Below are positions 5,731 through 6,372 of a stretch of DNA of 6,372 bases, one piece after another (positions within the stretch are counted from its first letter, which is position 1; each line of letters begins with the position of its first letter). Made by a program: the position numbers and the translations under genes. Where the stretch lies: contig JBFLVX010000127.1 of assembly GCA_040758255.1 (NCBI GenBank), positions 1-6,372 of the forward strand, read 5' to 3'. The DNA is from JACRPZ01 sp040758255. Lineage in GTDB: Bacteria > Nitrospirota > Thermodesulfovibrionia > UBA6902. The notes under the pieces are model-generated. The model made no database searches. It was not told where the DNA came from and saw only the letters and a list, made by a program, of their open reading frames with translations.

Positions 5731-5812
5731 CGTCATTCCCGCGGTCTGTTGAGCGGGAATCCAGAGTCTTTTTTAAGGAACTGGATTCCGGCTTACAATC
5801 TGCTGGAATGAC
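5731..5812. repeat. Intergenic palindromic repeat element (REP/MITE-like)
   Basis: The ends GTCATTCC (5732-5739) and GGAATGAC (5805-5812) are perfect inverted repeats. Inside, ATTCCCGC (5735-5742) pairs with GCGGGAAT (5753-5760), and ATTCCGGC (5785-5792) pairs with GCTGGAAT (5802-5809, one G-T pair). Alternatively GGAATCCAG (5756-5764) pairs with CTGGATTCC (5781-5789) over 9 bp. The sequence style (GTCATTCCCGC, GCGGGAATCCAG, CTGGATTCCGG) resembles dispersed intergenic palindromes common in many bacterial genomes. Only one copy is in this window, so being repeated is inferred. A six-T run (5769-5774) sits in the central spacer and could aid pyrG termination. Confidence 0.7.
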
Positions 5813-5883
5813 AGCGTTAACTACTATTTTCGGATCAATGACGTTTACAGTAACGTACAAGCAATTAATATATGGAGGATTAA

Positions 5884-6372
5884 ATGGGTGAGATAGCAAA
5901 TATAGCAGCTCGTGAAATTCTTGACAGCAGGGGCAACCCTACAGTTGAAGTTGATATCCTTCTTGAGAGCGGCGCCTTTGGAAGGGCTGCCGTGCCTTCA
6001 GGCGCCTCAACAGGACAGAAAGAGGCGCTGGAACTTCGGGACAATGAGAAGCGTTACAAGGGTAAAGGCGTCAGGAGGGCTGTAAAAAATATAACTGAAA
6101 TAATAGCGCCGCGTCTCATAGGGCTTGAAGGCAGCGACCAGGCATATATTGACAACCTGATGATAGAACTTGACGGCACCAAGAGCAAGAAGAAGCTCGG
6201 CGCCAACGCTATTCTTGGCGTATCGCTTGCGGTTGCCAAGGCTTCTTCCATGGAAGCGAACATGTCTCTTTATAATTATATCGGCGGAGTCGGCGCACGG
6301 GAACTGCCTGTGCCCATGATGAATATACTAAACGGCGGTGCGCATGCAGACAATAATCTTGATATTCAGGAA
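5884..6372 (+). CDS. eno: Enolase, N-terminal part (runs off the window)
   Basis: Enolase interconverts 2-phosphoglycerate and phosphoenolpyruvate in glycolysis and gluconeogenesis, and in many bacteria it also joins the RNA degradosome. The visible 163 residues are the N-terminal capping domain and the start of the barrel, of a usual 420-430. Motifs are AREILDSRGNPTVEV (9-23), the mobile loop PSGASTG (38-44) with metal-contacting Ser42, ALELRD (48-53), the LGANAILGVSLAVAKA helix (105-120), and PVPMMNILNGGAHADNN (142-158) with the substrate-site His154. The start ATG is set by GGAGG (5874-5878), 5 nt upstream, and by the family N-terminus. The frame stays open to the right edge. The gene is separated from pyrG by a 189-bp structured spacer and probably has its own promoter, but I could not place one convincingly. 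Confidence 0.98.
   Translation, partial: MGEIANIAAREILDSRGNPTVEVDILLESGAFGRAAVPSGASTGQKEALELRDNEKRYKGKGVRRAVKNITEIIAPRLIGLEGSDQAYIDNLMIELDGTKSKKKLGANAILGVSLAVAKASSMEANMSLYNYIGGVGARELPVPMMNILNGGAHADNNLDIQE

Noticed and set aside
5844..5871. TTTACA ... TAATAT promoter candidate for eno
   Set aside because: The boxes resemble consensus with a 16-bp gap, but the start would fall in the GGAGG at 5874-5878, leaving no usable leader.
5691..5891. 66-codon open frame on the + strand after pyrG
   Set aside because: It runs through the AT hairpin and the palindromic element, lacks a separate ribosome site and overlaps the eno start. The translation looks like translated repeat rather than a protein.

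Overview
The window looks like ordinary chromosomal DNA from a Gram-negative (diderm) bacterium of moderate G+C. KdsB, the enzyme that activates Kdo for lipopolysaccharide, implies an LPS outer membrane. The protein sequences, the PP-loop/NFACT-R-like fusion protein, the heptamer repeat and the intergenic palindrome would fit an uncultured Nitrospirota- or deltaproteobacteria-like lineage. That placement is an impression from sequence style, not a demonstrated assignment.

Layout: (1) 1-1237 holds the end of a histidine operon on the + strand. It contains the C-terminal half of hisA, then hisF, which starts directly at the hisA stop codon. HisF carries an unusual insertion of about 25 residues just after its catalytic Asp130. 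(2) 1238-1650 is a compact regulatory unit around a small cold-shock-domain gene (1398-1598). A good promoter candidate (1255-1284) lies upstream of a terminator-like hairpin (1315-1350), so that hairpin may sit inside the csp leader. A second strong hairpin (1607-1639) follows the gene. (3) 1653-2006 encodes an unrecognised 117-residue Cys-containing protein, read convergently towards (4) a minus-strand gene (2083-3129). That gene encodes a PP-loop ATPase related to MnmA/ThiI sulfur-transfer enzymes, joined to an NFACT-R-like C-terminal domain. (5) A 98-bp divergent spacer with promoter candidates sharing one -10 region separates it from kdsB and pyrG (3228-5694), which overlap by 8 bp. KdsB contains an in-frame heptamer tandem repeat in an expanded loop. 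(6) 5695-5883 is a non-coding spacer with an AT-rich hairpin and an 80-bp multi-palindromic element, followed by (7) the first 163 codons of enolase, which runs off the window.

Functional links: HisA and HisF perform consecutive steps of histidine synthesis. KdsB consumes CTP, the product of PyrG, so the kdsB-pyrG overlap couples nucleotide supply with LPS precursor activation. No phage, transposase, CRISPR, toxin-antitoxin or defence module is visible. The points most worth a second look are the HisF insertion, the csp leader architecture, the fused thiolase-like protein and the two repeat types.
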